A stretch of 35,840 bases of DNA. It comes from a virus. Position numbers and translations under genes: made by a program. The notes under the pieces were generated by a model. It was given only the letters and a program-made list of their open reading frames with translations, was not told where the DNA came from and ran no database searches. Location of the stretch: positions 1 to 35,840 of IMG/VR virus record IMGVR_UViG_3300046703_000126, one strand, 5' to 3'. Position 1 is the first letter of the stretch; each line of letters begins with the position of its first letter. Positions 1 to 5,714 of the stretch are shown piece by piece.

Positions 1-277
1 TCGTCTGCTGTATGGCAATCTTGATTAGTTCCTTTTTGTTTTTTTGCCGCTGCCGGATAACATCAAGCATTTTTGTCTCTACATCGACGGTCATTTCAAT
101 TTCTTTGATGTCCTGGCCGGGCGCAACTACAAGCGCTACTTCTGCCGCTGATGCCGCTACTGTCTGCGGCGGTATTACTTCCGGCTGCTTTGCCGGCTCT
201 GCCGGCGGTGCGGGTGGTGCTGTTTTGCCCGGCTCCGGTTTTTTACCGAATAAATCGTCCTGTTTTTTAACTGTCAT
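1..277 (-). CDS. chimeric N-terminal duplicate of the annealing protein, cut by window edge
   Basis: This minus-strand reading frame begins with MTVKKQDDLFGKKPEPGK, identical to the start of the full annealing protein at 34657-35622, and runs off the left end. Its remaining part is seen at the other end of the window (35840 to 35655), which supports a circular map. It has its own ribosome binding site (GGGAGGA, 7 bases before the ATG). It lacks everything after about residue 96 of the parent and ends in the C-terminus of the upstream 35-residue protein. If real, it would make a proline-rich peptide without the main domain. It may be an assembly artefact. Confidence 0.5.
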   Translation of the reverse strand, partial: MTVKKQDDLFGKKPEPGKTAPPAPPAEPAKQPEVIPPQTVAASAAEVALVVAPGQDIKEIEMTVDVETKMLDVIRQRQKNKKELIKIAIQQT

Positions 278-309
278 GTCGTATTCCTCCCTTACATTTT
301 TTGATTTTC

Positions 310-645
310 TTAAATCTTAATGCTGAAAAACGCCAGTAATTTTAAAATCCACATCTTTTCCGCGCCGGTCGTCTGCTGTATGGCAATCTTGATTAGTTCC
401 TTTTTGTTTTTTTGCCGCTGCCGGATAACATCAAGCATTTTTGTCTCTACATCGACGGTCATTTCAATTTCTTTGATGTCCTGGCCGGGCGCAACTACAA
501 GCGCTACTTCTGCCGCTGATGCCGCTACTGTCTGCGGCGGTATTACTTCCGGCTGCTTTGCCGGCTCTGCCGGCGGTGCGGGTGGTGCTGTTTTGCCCGG
601 CTCCGGTTTTTTACCGAATAAATCGTCCTGTTTTTTAACTGTCAT
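310..645 (-). CDS. chimeric ORF: annealing-protein N-terminus fused to small-protein C-terminus
   Basis: 111 residues. Residues 1 to about 93 equal the N-terminus of the annealing protein encoded at 34657-35622, including the Pro/Ala-rich stretch and the charged segment ending in KIAIQQT. The parent's next 17 or so residues are missing, the frame picks up TGAEK from later in the parent, and then continues into MWILKLLAFFSIKI, which is exactly the C-terminus of the 35-residue protein at 678-785. Both junctions keep the frame open. A good Shine-Dalgarno site (GGGAGGA) precedes the ATG. The fused tail is hydrophobic and could form a membrane helix. It is a duplication product; function unknown. 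Confidence 0.55.
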   Translation of the reverse strand: MTVKKQDDLFGKKPEPGKTAPPAPPAEPAKQPEVIPPQTVAASAAEVALVVAPGQDIKEIEMTVDVETKMLDVIRQRQKNKKELIKIAIQQTTGAEKMWILKLLAFFSIKI

Positions 646-677
646 GTCGTATTCCTCCCTTACATTTTTTGATTTTC

Positions 678-785
678 TTAAATCTTAATGCTGAAAAACG
701 CCAGTAATTTTAAAATCCACATTCTACGCTTGTGCTCCCTCCCCCTGTCTCTGCCCGTCATCACGTCTATACCGATCTCGTACAT
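678..785 (-). CDS. small basic protein with hydrophobic C-terminus (35 aa)
   Basis: Starts MYEIGIDVMTGRDRGREHK and ends in the hydrophobic tail MWILKLLAFFSIKI, so it looks like a basic soluble head with a C-terminal membrane anchor. A strong AGGAGG lies about 10 bases before the ATG. It sits between the 65-residue gene (stop at 808) and the annealing-protein start region, in the first part of the early transcript. Its last 14 codons are the piece captured in the tandem repeat and fused to the annealing-protein copies. No family recognised. Confidence 0.6.
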   Translation of the reverse strand: MYEIGIDVMTGRDRGREHKRRMWILKLLAFFSIKI

Positions 786-807
786 ATTGCAGTCGCCTCC
801 TTCTGGA

Positions 808-1005
808 TTATTCTTGGATATATTTATTCAAAAAAATCATAGCGTGTAAAATATTGCCTTTAAAAAGCCAGTCGGTTTCTTTTTTCTTTTCCCTGTAAAT
901 TACATAAATTTCATACTCGGCCCCTGCGGTAACGTACATTTTCAGACCTTTAAGCGCCGCGCATTCGATCACTTCTTTTATGTCTTCTTTTGTAAGCGTG
1001 GTCAT
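808..1005 (-). CDS. hypothetical early protein (65 aa)
   Basis: Starts MTTLTKEDIKEVIECAALKG. The ATG at 1005 is preferred over an upstream in-frame codon because GGAGGT stands 7 bases before it and because it overlaps the stop of the upstream gene as ATGA, a pattern repeated throughout this genome. It is a small alpha/beta protein with a beta-rich centre (MYVTAGAEYEIYVIYREKK). No family recognised. It lies in the first few genes downstream of the tandem early promoters. Confidence 0.7.
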   Translation of the reverse strand: MTTLTKEDIKEVIECAALKGLKMYVTAGAEYEIYVIYREKKKETDWLFKGNILHAMIFLNKYIQE

Positions 1006-1214
1006 TTTGCACCTCCAAAAATAATCCAATACAGACGGTTATAGTCATCGAGTTGTGTTTTTAATTGAGAAATGGTTTGAGGGATAAAAATAGAGCAGCC
1101 CGGGGTGTGAGTAGAACGGTTGGCATGGCTTCCCCCGGGCTGCTGGCTTATATGATTTATTACAGGTGTGTTGTCGTTCGAGCTTTGGTTTTCTTTTCCG
1201 TTTTTTGTGTCCAT
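1002..1214 (-). CDS. hypothetical leader-proximal protein (70 aa)
   Basis: First reading frame downstream of the strong promoter at 1323-1351, beginning MDTKNGKENQSS, polar and probably disordered in its first half, ending LYWIIFGGAK. The ATG at 1214 has a modest AAGG about 10 bases upstream; a TTG at 1253 would add 13 residues but lacks a convincing ribosome site. A perfect 11-bp inverted repeat followed by a T-rich stretch lies inside the frame, so the region may be a regulatory leader rather than, or as well as, a gene. No family recognised. Confidence 0.45.
   Translation of the reverse strand: MDTKNGKENQSSNDNTPVINHISQQPGGSHANRSTHTPGCSIFIPQTISQLKTQLDDYNRLYWIIFGGAK
1091..1143 (-). promoter_or_regulatory. 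attenuator-like hairpin in the early leader
   Basis: On the minus strand GCAGCCCGGGG pairs perfectly with CCCCGGGCTGC (1133-1143 with 1095-1105) around a 27-base loop and is followed by TCTATTTTTAT. It lies about 175 bases downstream of the predicted transcription start, inside a small reading frame. The stem is strong, but the loop is long and the T tract is imperfect, so it could be an attenuator, a processing site or simply a stable hairpin. Confidence 0.4.
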
Positions 1215-1322
1215 TTCAGCCACGCCTTCTGGCCGCTTTTCAGTTCCCCCCAACTATCCTGTGGATAATTGTTGACGGTTGGTGGACAACTTTTGCGACC
1301 TTGATTTTCTACTCACAAACAG

Positions 1323-1351
1323 AGTATACTCAATTTTTCAATTTTTGTCAA
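1323..1351 (-). promoter_or_regulatory. near-consensus sigma70 early promoter (proximal)
   Basis: Read on the minus strand, TTGACA (1346-1351) is followed by exactly 17 bases and TATACT (1323-1328). The -35 is perfect and the -10 has five of six consensus bases. It points into the early genes at 1214 and beyond. A second promoter of the same make lies about 100 bases upstream. Confidence 0.8.
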
Positions 1352-1424
1352 GCGAAATTTTTGATTAACTGTGCCTGATTATATTTGCGCTGTATCGTGT
1401 CCACGTAAACGCGGGTATGACGCA

Positions 1425-1453
1425 AGTATACAAAACATTGTGTCAAATGTCAA
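1425..1453 (-). promoter_or_regulatory. near-consensus sigma70 early promoter (distal)
   Basis: On the minus strand TTGACA (1448-1453), a 17-base spacer and TATACT (1425-1430). It has the same hexamers and spacing as the proximal promoter, so the two form a tandem pair driving the early operon. A second TTGACA-like hexamer occurs 7 bases inside the spacer (1441-1446), giving the spacer a repeated look that might be part of an operator. Confidence 0.75.
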
Positions 1454-1566
1454 GAATTATTTATTCTTAATAATTCCCTTGAATACGGGTGTTTTTTTAA
1501 CATGGGTTTTTAAATACGGTTTAAATTGATTTTTTGGTTGAGATGCACGTATGTTTAAGTACTACA

Positions 1567-1605
1567 CCTTCTTAGTACTTCTTAGTACTTCTTACTACTT
1601 CTTAG
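1567..1605. repeat. 10-bp direct repeats (four copies)
   Basis: Four consecutive units of the type acttcttagt occur in perfect 10-base register (first unit ccttcttagt, third acttcttact, fourth incomplete). They lie directly beside the 11-bp array at 1614-1706 and upstream of the tandem early promoters. Tandem units spaced at about one helical turn are typical of initiator or regulator binding arrays. Confidence 0.8.
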
Positions 1606-1613
1606 CGCAGTTG

Positions 1614-1706
1614 TCCGGAAGTAGTCCGGAAGTGTTCCGCCGTGAGCCGGACAACTTCCGGAAGTAGTCCGGAACATGTCCGGAAGTGTTCCGGAAGTAG
1701 TCCGGA
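1614..1706. repeat. 11-bp TCCGGAA iteron array; candidate origin or operator cluster
   Basis: About nine units built on TCCGGAA plus four variable bases (TCCGGAAGTAG, TCCGGAAGTGT, TCCGGAACATG and so on) follow one another nearly every 11 bases; one unit in the middle is degenerate and one is inverted. TCCGGA is itself palindromic, so each unit could bind a dimer. The array sits in the only large non-coding region, between the late terminator and the early promoters. This is a reasonable place for a replication origin or an operator cluster; which of the two is not decided by the sequence. Confidence 0.75.
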
Positions 1707-1879
1707 TTTGAAAGTCATTTTTTAAAAAGTGGATTATCGGAGTCGAACAAAACAATTTTTGACAGTATTTTTCTTAAGCTTATGGGGCAAGGCTCGGACA
1801 TCTGACCTGCGTGGCACCTCTTTTACTTCTTAAAAATAATCGCCAAACGTGGGGCATCCTGAGCGGTTTTTTGATTTTA
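1707..1879. other. non-coding stretch with no recognised element
   Basis: No credible reading frame or RNA gene is seen here. A plus-strand TTGACA at 1759-1764 has only a poor TATGGG after 16 bases. A T-arm-like string (gttcgactccg on the minus strand, near 1740) does not fold into a tRNA. Confidence 0.5.
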
Positions 1880-1920
1880 GAAAAAAGAACCCGGAGACGG
1901 ATGCTGATGCCGTCCCCGGG
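1880..1920 (-). terminator. intrinsic terminator of the late operon
   Basis: On the minus strand CCCGGGGACGG (1910-1920) pairs with CCGTCTCCGGG (1890-1900) through an 11-bp stem with one G-U pair around a 9-base loop, followed directly by TTCTTTTTTC. It lies 11 bases after the stop of the patatin-like gene, the last late gene, and before the control region, so it insulates the early promoters from late transcription. Confidence 0.88.
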
Positions 1921-1930
1921 CAGTGGTGTT

Positions 1931-2905
1931 TTAAATTGCCTTTCTTTTTAAAAAATCAATCAAAGATATTTCCGCGGACGTGCGGTAGTCCCAGACCATG
2001 CCCTTAACCCCGACATCATAGCCCACCTGGAGCCGGGACGGATCCGCGGTAAAAGAGTCTCCGAGTCCACCCGGTTTGTAAATAGCGCAGACGTCCATGA
2101 CTCCGGCCGAGGTAATCATTTCAGCAAACTTTTCGGAAACTTGCTCCTGGATGTCGAGCATAGTTTGTATCTGATTTATTCCGGCGTCGCGGGCCAGCTT
2201 ATACTCTTTGTTATCCTGAGCCGGGTTATCCGCACCGCAAAAAATCAATATCAGCTTTTTTATTTTATCAGGGAAAACCTTGTTGTAATCGTGGACGGCT
2301 ATCAGCGGATTGTTTGCGCCCGCGCCGCCGTCAGACATCCAGTGCGGCCTCAGGTCGGCCATTTCTACCTTTACGGATTTTAACCCCACGGGAATCGCGG
2401 CCGAGGATTTTATAACGTCCGCGACTTTGATATTTTTTAAATCGCCGAAACTTGAAAAACACTGTAATTGGTGTGTGTTGTTATCCACGGCCGGGAATAT
2501 TAATTCTATGTCATTTATTTTAGCCAGGTCGGCCATGGTCATATTACCGAATATTTTATCCACTATCCCATAAAACGGCGCGGGATCAAGGATTGAATCG
2601 CAGAACAACGCCCCCCACACGTCCGTAAACTTATTTTTTAAATCGCCCTTCCAGACTTTCCCGGAATCCGTTATGCCCTCCCAGAGTGCCTGCAATAATT
2701 TATAATCTTTGGCAGCCACGGCTCCGACTGCCGCCCCGACTGACGTGCCCATGATCAGATTGCACTTTTGCAATAGCCCTGCCTGCCCGTGAGCGATAAG
2801 CACGCCCGAAGGAAACGGGCCCAGCAACGCGCCGCCAGCTATGCCGTAGGCCACATCCGACACGTCAAAATCAATCGGTTTAAAATCGTCTCTTATAATT
2901 AACAT
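1931..2905 (-). CDS. patatin-like phospholipase
   Basis: 324 residues. Patatin-fold lipid acyl hydrolases use a Ser-Asp dyad. The nucleophile motif GTSVG is seen at residues 53-57 (Ser55), a glycine-rich oxyanion-hole segment GIAGGALLG at 21-29, the S-A-x-P-like block SSAAIPVG at 167-174, and the Asp motif DGG at 192-194. All four family landmarks are in the right order. There is no signal peptide. The gene overlaps a 39-residue gene by 7 bases and uses a GGAGGT site inside it. It ends the lysis end of the late operon, next to the GH108 endolysin, so an attack on membrane phospholipids at lysis is a sensible inference; an effector role is also possible. Confidence 0.85.
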   Translation of the reverse strand: MLIIRDDFKPIDFDVSDVAYGIAGGALLGPFPSGVLIAHGQAGLLQKCNLIMGTSVGAAVGAVAAKDYKLLQALWEGITDSGKVWKGDLKNKFTDVWGALFCDSILDPAPFYGIVDKIFGNMTMADLAKINDIELIFPAVDNNTHQLQCFSSFGDLKNIKVADVIKSSAAIPVGLKSVKVEMADLRPHWMSDGGAGANNPLIAVHDYNKVFPDKIKKLILIFCGADNPAQDNKEYKLARDAGINQIQTMLDIQEQVSEKFAEMITSAGVMDVCAIYKPGGLGDSFTADPSRLQVGYDVGVKGMVWDYRTSAEISLIDFLKRKAI

Positions 2906-3018
2906 TTTTCACCTCCATAGTTTTGATTCATGCCCATTTTAGCAACATACAAAACGCCCACCTTGTGATCGTCCGGGCACGTGTCCACTTTCTCGACGAT
3001 GAATTTATCTGTTTTCAT
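2899..3018 (-). CDS. small hypothetical protein (39 aa)
   Basis: Starts MKTDKFIVEKVDTCPDDHKV with a perfect AGGAGG 6 bases before the ATG, and its stop overlaps the start of the phospholipase gene. Three cysteine or histidine positions (Cys14, His18, Cys39) are present, but no clear metal site. It lies between the endolysin and phospholipase genes. Function unknown. Confidence 0.6.
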   Translation of the reverse strand: MKTDKFIVEKVDTCPDDHKVGVLYVAKMGMNQNYGGEKC

Positions 3019-3027
3019 GTACGCCTC

Positions 3028-3576
3028 CTATGCGTCTTTTGTTGTGATTAAAAAGTCGGCGGCCCTGTTGTGCCAGCCCTTCCGAAACTTTTCAAGCTTT
3101 GGATTTTTTGCGATAATGTCGGTGTACCTGTTTTCTTGCAGTTCATATATTTTTTCAGAAAGTTTTTTATCATCCCCGCAAAGCGCAATCATGTTTACGA
3201 CTGATATTGTCTGTGTCCCAATATTGCCGTCAATTTTTACAATATCCGCCTTGTTGACGACCTGGTTGACGGCATACTGCAAATGCTTCTGCCACAGGCC
3301 CACGCCCTGATTGACGCCGGCTTGAAATAGCTGTTCCGCGATAGGCTGAGACTCAAAAAAATCAAGGCTTAACGGCTCCCAGTAATTGCGTTTATAAATA
3401 TTCATGGCAAAATCTAAAGGCATGTCGCACATGGGCCCGCGCCAGTCGTTACGGCGGGCCACTGCCATGGTGATCCCGTGAACGGTCCCGCCGCCTGGAT
3501 CGTCAGGGTCATTGGTATAAACGCCGAAGCCCTCCCACTTCCCGAGCCGTACTGCCGCGCGTTTGAAGTCAGCCAT
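3028..3576 (-). CDS. endolysin, glycoside hydrolase family 108 type
   Basis: 182 residues, the usual length for phage GH108 N-acetylmuramidases. The N-terminus carries the family motif: catalytic Glu15 in KWEGFGVYTNDPDDPGG followed by TVHGIT. The second half (GVNQGVGLWQKHLQ to DGNIGTQTI) matches the peptidoglycan-binding domain that follows in this family. No signal peptide is visible, so release through a holin is expected, and hydrophobic small proteins lie just upstream in the operon. It would cut the glycan strands of the host wall at lysis. Confidence 0.88.
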   Translation of the reverse strand: MADFKRAAVRLGKWEGFGVYTNDPDDPGGGTVHGITMAVARRNDWRGPMCDMPLDFAMNIYKRNYWEPLSLDFFESQPIAEQLFQAGVNQGVGLWQKHLQYAVNQVVNKADIVKIDGNIGTQTISVVNMIALCGDDKKLSEKIYELQENRYTDIIAKNPKLEKFRKGWHNRAADFLITTKDA

Positions 3577-3585
3577 AAATCACCT

Positions 3586-3744
3586 TTATTTTAAATTAGT
3601 AAACATTTTTTCAATCGCGACGCATAACCCGTCAAAGTCTTCCTGAAGCTGTTTATTGCCTTTTGCCTTGATTGCGCTTGAAATCAAAAAGTAAAGCACG
3701 TTGTACACGATCTGGATCAAAAACCCTGCTGTGAGCTGTGGCAT
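3586..3744 (-). CDS. small membrane-associated protein (52 aa), lysis cassette
   Basis: Starts MPQLTAGFLIQIVYNVLYFL with one hydrophobic helix (about residues 6-24) and a charged C-terminal half containing EDFDGLCVAIEKMF. A strong AGGAGG stands 9 bases upstream, overlapping the end of the holin-like gene. Placed between a holin-like gene and the endolysin, it is probably a lysis accessory protein such as a second holin or an antiholin, but no family is recognised. Confidence 0.6.
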   Translation of the reverse strand: MPQLTAGFLIQIVYNVLYFLISSAIKAKGNKQLQEDFDGLCVAIEKMFTNLK

Positions 3745-3745
3745 G

Positions 3746-3985
3746 TTATACACCTCCTAATATTTTTATGACTATCGGAACTACTATCCCGAGCACACAT
3801 GCGCCCAGCAGCCAGGTAGCCAGCCTGATCTGTGCCTGTAGAGTAATCATATCGGCCTTTAGCCCTGGCGTGCCGTTTCCGAAAACACATTTAGATAAAT
3901 CTTCAAGCGTTTTTGCAACCTGTTCAATTCGGTTAATTAAGACCAACGTTGTTGCGGCGTCAATACTGCGTTCTTTTTTTTTCAC
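3746..3985 (-). CDS. holin-like protein, XhlA-type architecture
   Basis: 79 residues: a predicted coiled-coil N-terminal half (RSIDAATTLVLINRIEQVAK) and a C-terminal hydrophobic helix (about residues 57-76). This is the layout of haemolysin XhlA-type phage lysis proteins. The start is a GTG at 3985 with a weak GGTG upstream. It lies directly upstream of the 52-residue membrane protein and the GH108 endolysin. The role is inferred from topology and position; similarity to a named family is not certain. Confidence 0.6.
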   Translation of the reverse strand: MKKKERSIDAATTLVLINRIEQVAKTLEDLSKCVFGNGTPGLKADMITLQAQIRLATWLLGACVLGIVVPIVIKILGGV

Positions 3986-4031
3986 TTTTTGTCACCATTA
4001 ATTTAGTATTTATAGAGCCGGAGTCTTTGCC

Positions 4032-4457
4032 TTACTGGTACTGCACCAACAGCCCGAATGTTTGCGTTGCGGCCGTAGGGGATATTACTATCCCGTTTGA
4101 AAAAGTAACCCCGTCAAAAACAGGGTAACCCCATTTGTTGTAAGTTATTCCCGAAAACTGCAACCCTTTAAAATACACGCCTGCTGGGGCCGTTATTGAC
4201 ATCACAAAGTTCTGTCCCGGGCTATCCGATACCATAACAGAGACGTTGTTGTAAAAATGTAACGCCCTGACTGCCAGCGTATTTGCCGCCGAGTCTCCAC
4301 CCAAGCCGGTAATCGTAAACAACTCCTTGGCCGTTGCTACAACTAAACAGGCTCCTGTACTCGTTATGGCTTTTTCGGTGAGATCTCCCGCGCGTGCGGG
4401 CACAGAAACAAACAAAGCGAGAAGCAAGATCATTAATACCGCAAATATTTTTTTCAT
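4032..4457 (-). CDS. secreted hypothetical protein with Sec signal peptide (141 aa)
   Basis: Begins with a textbook Sec signal: MKK, a hydrophobic core (IFAVLMILLLALFVSV) and a likely cleavage site after ARA at residue 23. The mature part is about 118 residues, rich in Thr, Gly and beta-type patterns. It is one of three signal-peptide proteins inside the tail/lysis region, which is unusual because phage tail proteins are assembled in the cytoplasm. It may act on the host surface or in the periplasm late in infection. No family recognised. Confidence 0.7.
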   Translation of the reverse strand: MKKIFAVLMILLLALFVSVPARAGDLTEKAITSTGACLVVATAKELFTITGLGGDSAANTLAVRALHFYNNVSVMVSDSPGQNFVMSITAPAGVYFKGLQFSGITYNKWGYPVFDGVTFSNGIVISPTAATQTFGLLVQYQ

Positions 4458-4544
4458 TTATCAATCACACCCTTTCCGAATTTGACATACTTTCTTATTT
4501 CAACAGCAAGCAAAGATTCCGCGGATGTCTCCGGCTCATTTTTA

Positions 4545-5714
4545 TCATTTCAAAACACCGATTCCCGTCAGTTTATATTCGGTCTTGCTCGATTTTTCGA
4601 TTCCCGTGGTCACAAAAATATAATCGTCATACTCGAAATAATCGGCCAGTTTTATGATTGCGTCTTTTATTATGGGAGCCTCAAAGGTGTAGTAATACCG
4701 GTTAGCGATCGAAAGCTTTCTTGCGGCTATAAACGCGGCCACTGCCGCCGTGCAGAAAGTATTTGACAGGGAGTATTCCAGCACCAGATCCCCGGTCCCG
4801 GCTGTGGCGGTTGCCTCAGCGGCGCCGGATGCGGTTTTATAAGTCAGCAGCACCTTGTCGTAGTACTTGTCTGTTTTTTCCAATATAGTCGGCTGGGTTA
4901 TTAAATAATTCTTTTCTGCGATATCCAGGGCCTGCTTGGGCCAGTACGCGGGTACCGCGAAGGCGTTAATTGTGAGGCCGTCGTTGTAGATCCCGATATC
5001 GTAACTCTCACACAGCTCGTCTATTAATGCCTTGACGTTTGCTGTGTCCACGTCTGTGTCCAGGGAGACATTAATGCCCGCGAGGACGTTACTCTGGGAT
5101 ATTATGTTCCCGACCAGGTACTCCTCGGGCAGGTACGTCTCAAAAAAATACTTAATGTGTTGCGCGGGATTATTCAGCGCCAGGTCAAACGCGGCCACAT
5201 ATTTATTTAAAAAATCTGTCATCGGCAGGCTCTTGACCTCAAGGCGCTTACGCTTAAAATCAAACGTGCGCTCGGATAGGTATCCTTTATATACTTTTGT
5301 ATCGTTCCGAAATATTTCCAGTGTGGCGCGGCTCTGAATGTTCTCCCGGAATTCAAGCGGCATTTCAGCGTCCACGCCGTCGAACGCGAAATCATAACCG
5401 TCAATTATATTCAGCTCGTTATTTTCCGTATACTTATTTGCGCCGAAATCGGTTATATCAAGATTATTTACTTTTATTTCATATTCTTTTTCCGGTTTAA
5501 AGATAGTAAAAGACTGATATGTAAACCCGGTTTTTGTGTATGTACCGCCGTCGGGGTTAGTGATAACAATATCTACGGTCCCGGCCGCGTGCGCGGGAGG
5601 CGTGCAGGTTATTATTGTGTCTGACACTACGGTTATATTTTTAGCGGCAGTCCCGCCAAAAGTAACTGTCGCGCCCGGCTTAAAGTCCTGCCCAATTATC
5701 GTTATTGTTCTCAT
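4545..5714 (-). CDS. tail hub-like protein with N-terminal IPT/TIG domain
   Basis: 389 residues. Residues 1 to about 68 match the IPT/TIG immunoglobulin-like fold: ITIIGQDFKPGATVTFGG, then VSDTIITCTPPAHAAGTVDI and NPDGGTYTKTGFTY. The rest looks like a baseplate/hub protein of the Mu gp44 or gpD type: a beta-rich start (KPEKEYEIKVNNLDI), a KVYKGYLSERTF segment and LIDELCESYDIGIYND in the middle. It starts in an ATGA overlap with the malectin-like gene. The IPT domain may bind carbohydrate or act as a spacer. The hub assignment is inference from fold-like patterns and tail position. Confidence 0.6.
   Translation of the reverse strand: MRTITIIGQDFKPGATVTFGGTAAKNITVVSDTIITCTPPAHAAGTVDIVITNPDGGTYTKTGFTYQSFTIFKPEKEYEIKVNNLDITDFGANKYTENNELNIIDGYDFAFDGVDAEMPLEFRENIQSRATLEIFRNDTKVYKGYLSERTFDFKRKRLEVKSLPMTDFLNKYVAAFDLALNNPAQHIKYFFETYLPEEYLVGNIISQSNVLAGINVSLDTDVDTANVKALIDELCESYDIGIYNDGLTINAFAVPAYWPKQALDIAEKNYLITQPTILEKTDKYYDKVLLTYKTASGAAEATATAGTGDLVLEYSLSNTFCTAAVAAFIAARKLSIANRYYYTFEAPIIKDAIIKLADYFEYDDYIFVTTGIEKSSKTEYKLTGIGVLK

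Larger units (their letters stand above)
1..722. repeat. 368-bp tandem repeat, left-end copies
   Basis: Bases 1-368 and 369-722 are the same sequence repeated with a 368-base period; identity stops at base 722 where unique sequence begins. Together with the copy at 35346-35713 this makes just under three head-to-tail copies if the contig is closed into a circle. One unit, read on the minus strand, runs from codon 22 of the 35-residue gene at 678-785 through the intergenic region and ribosome binding site into about codon 96 of the annealing-protein gene, with about 50 bases of that gene missing internally. Junction microhomology is only 1-2 bases. It may be a true duplication or an assembly loop. 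Confidence 0.9.

Noticed and set aside
1735-1770. tRNA T-arm-like sequence as a possible att site
   Set aside because: The minus-strand string gttcgactccg lacks a matching stem and acceptor, and no integrase exists in the genome.
4458-4544. Possible tiny gene between hub-like and secreted protein genes
   Set aside because: A 17-codon frame and an open frame without ATG exist, but neither has a usable ribosome site or convincing length.
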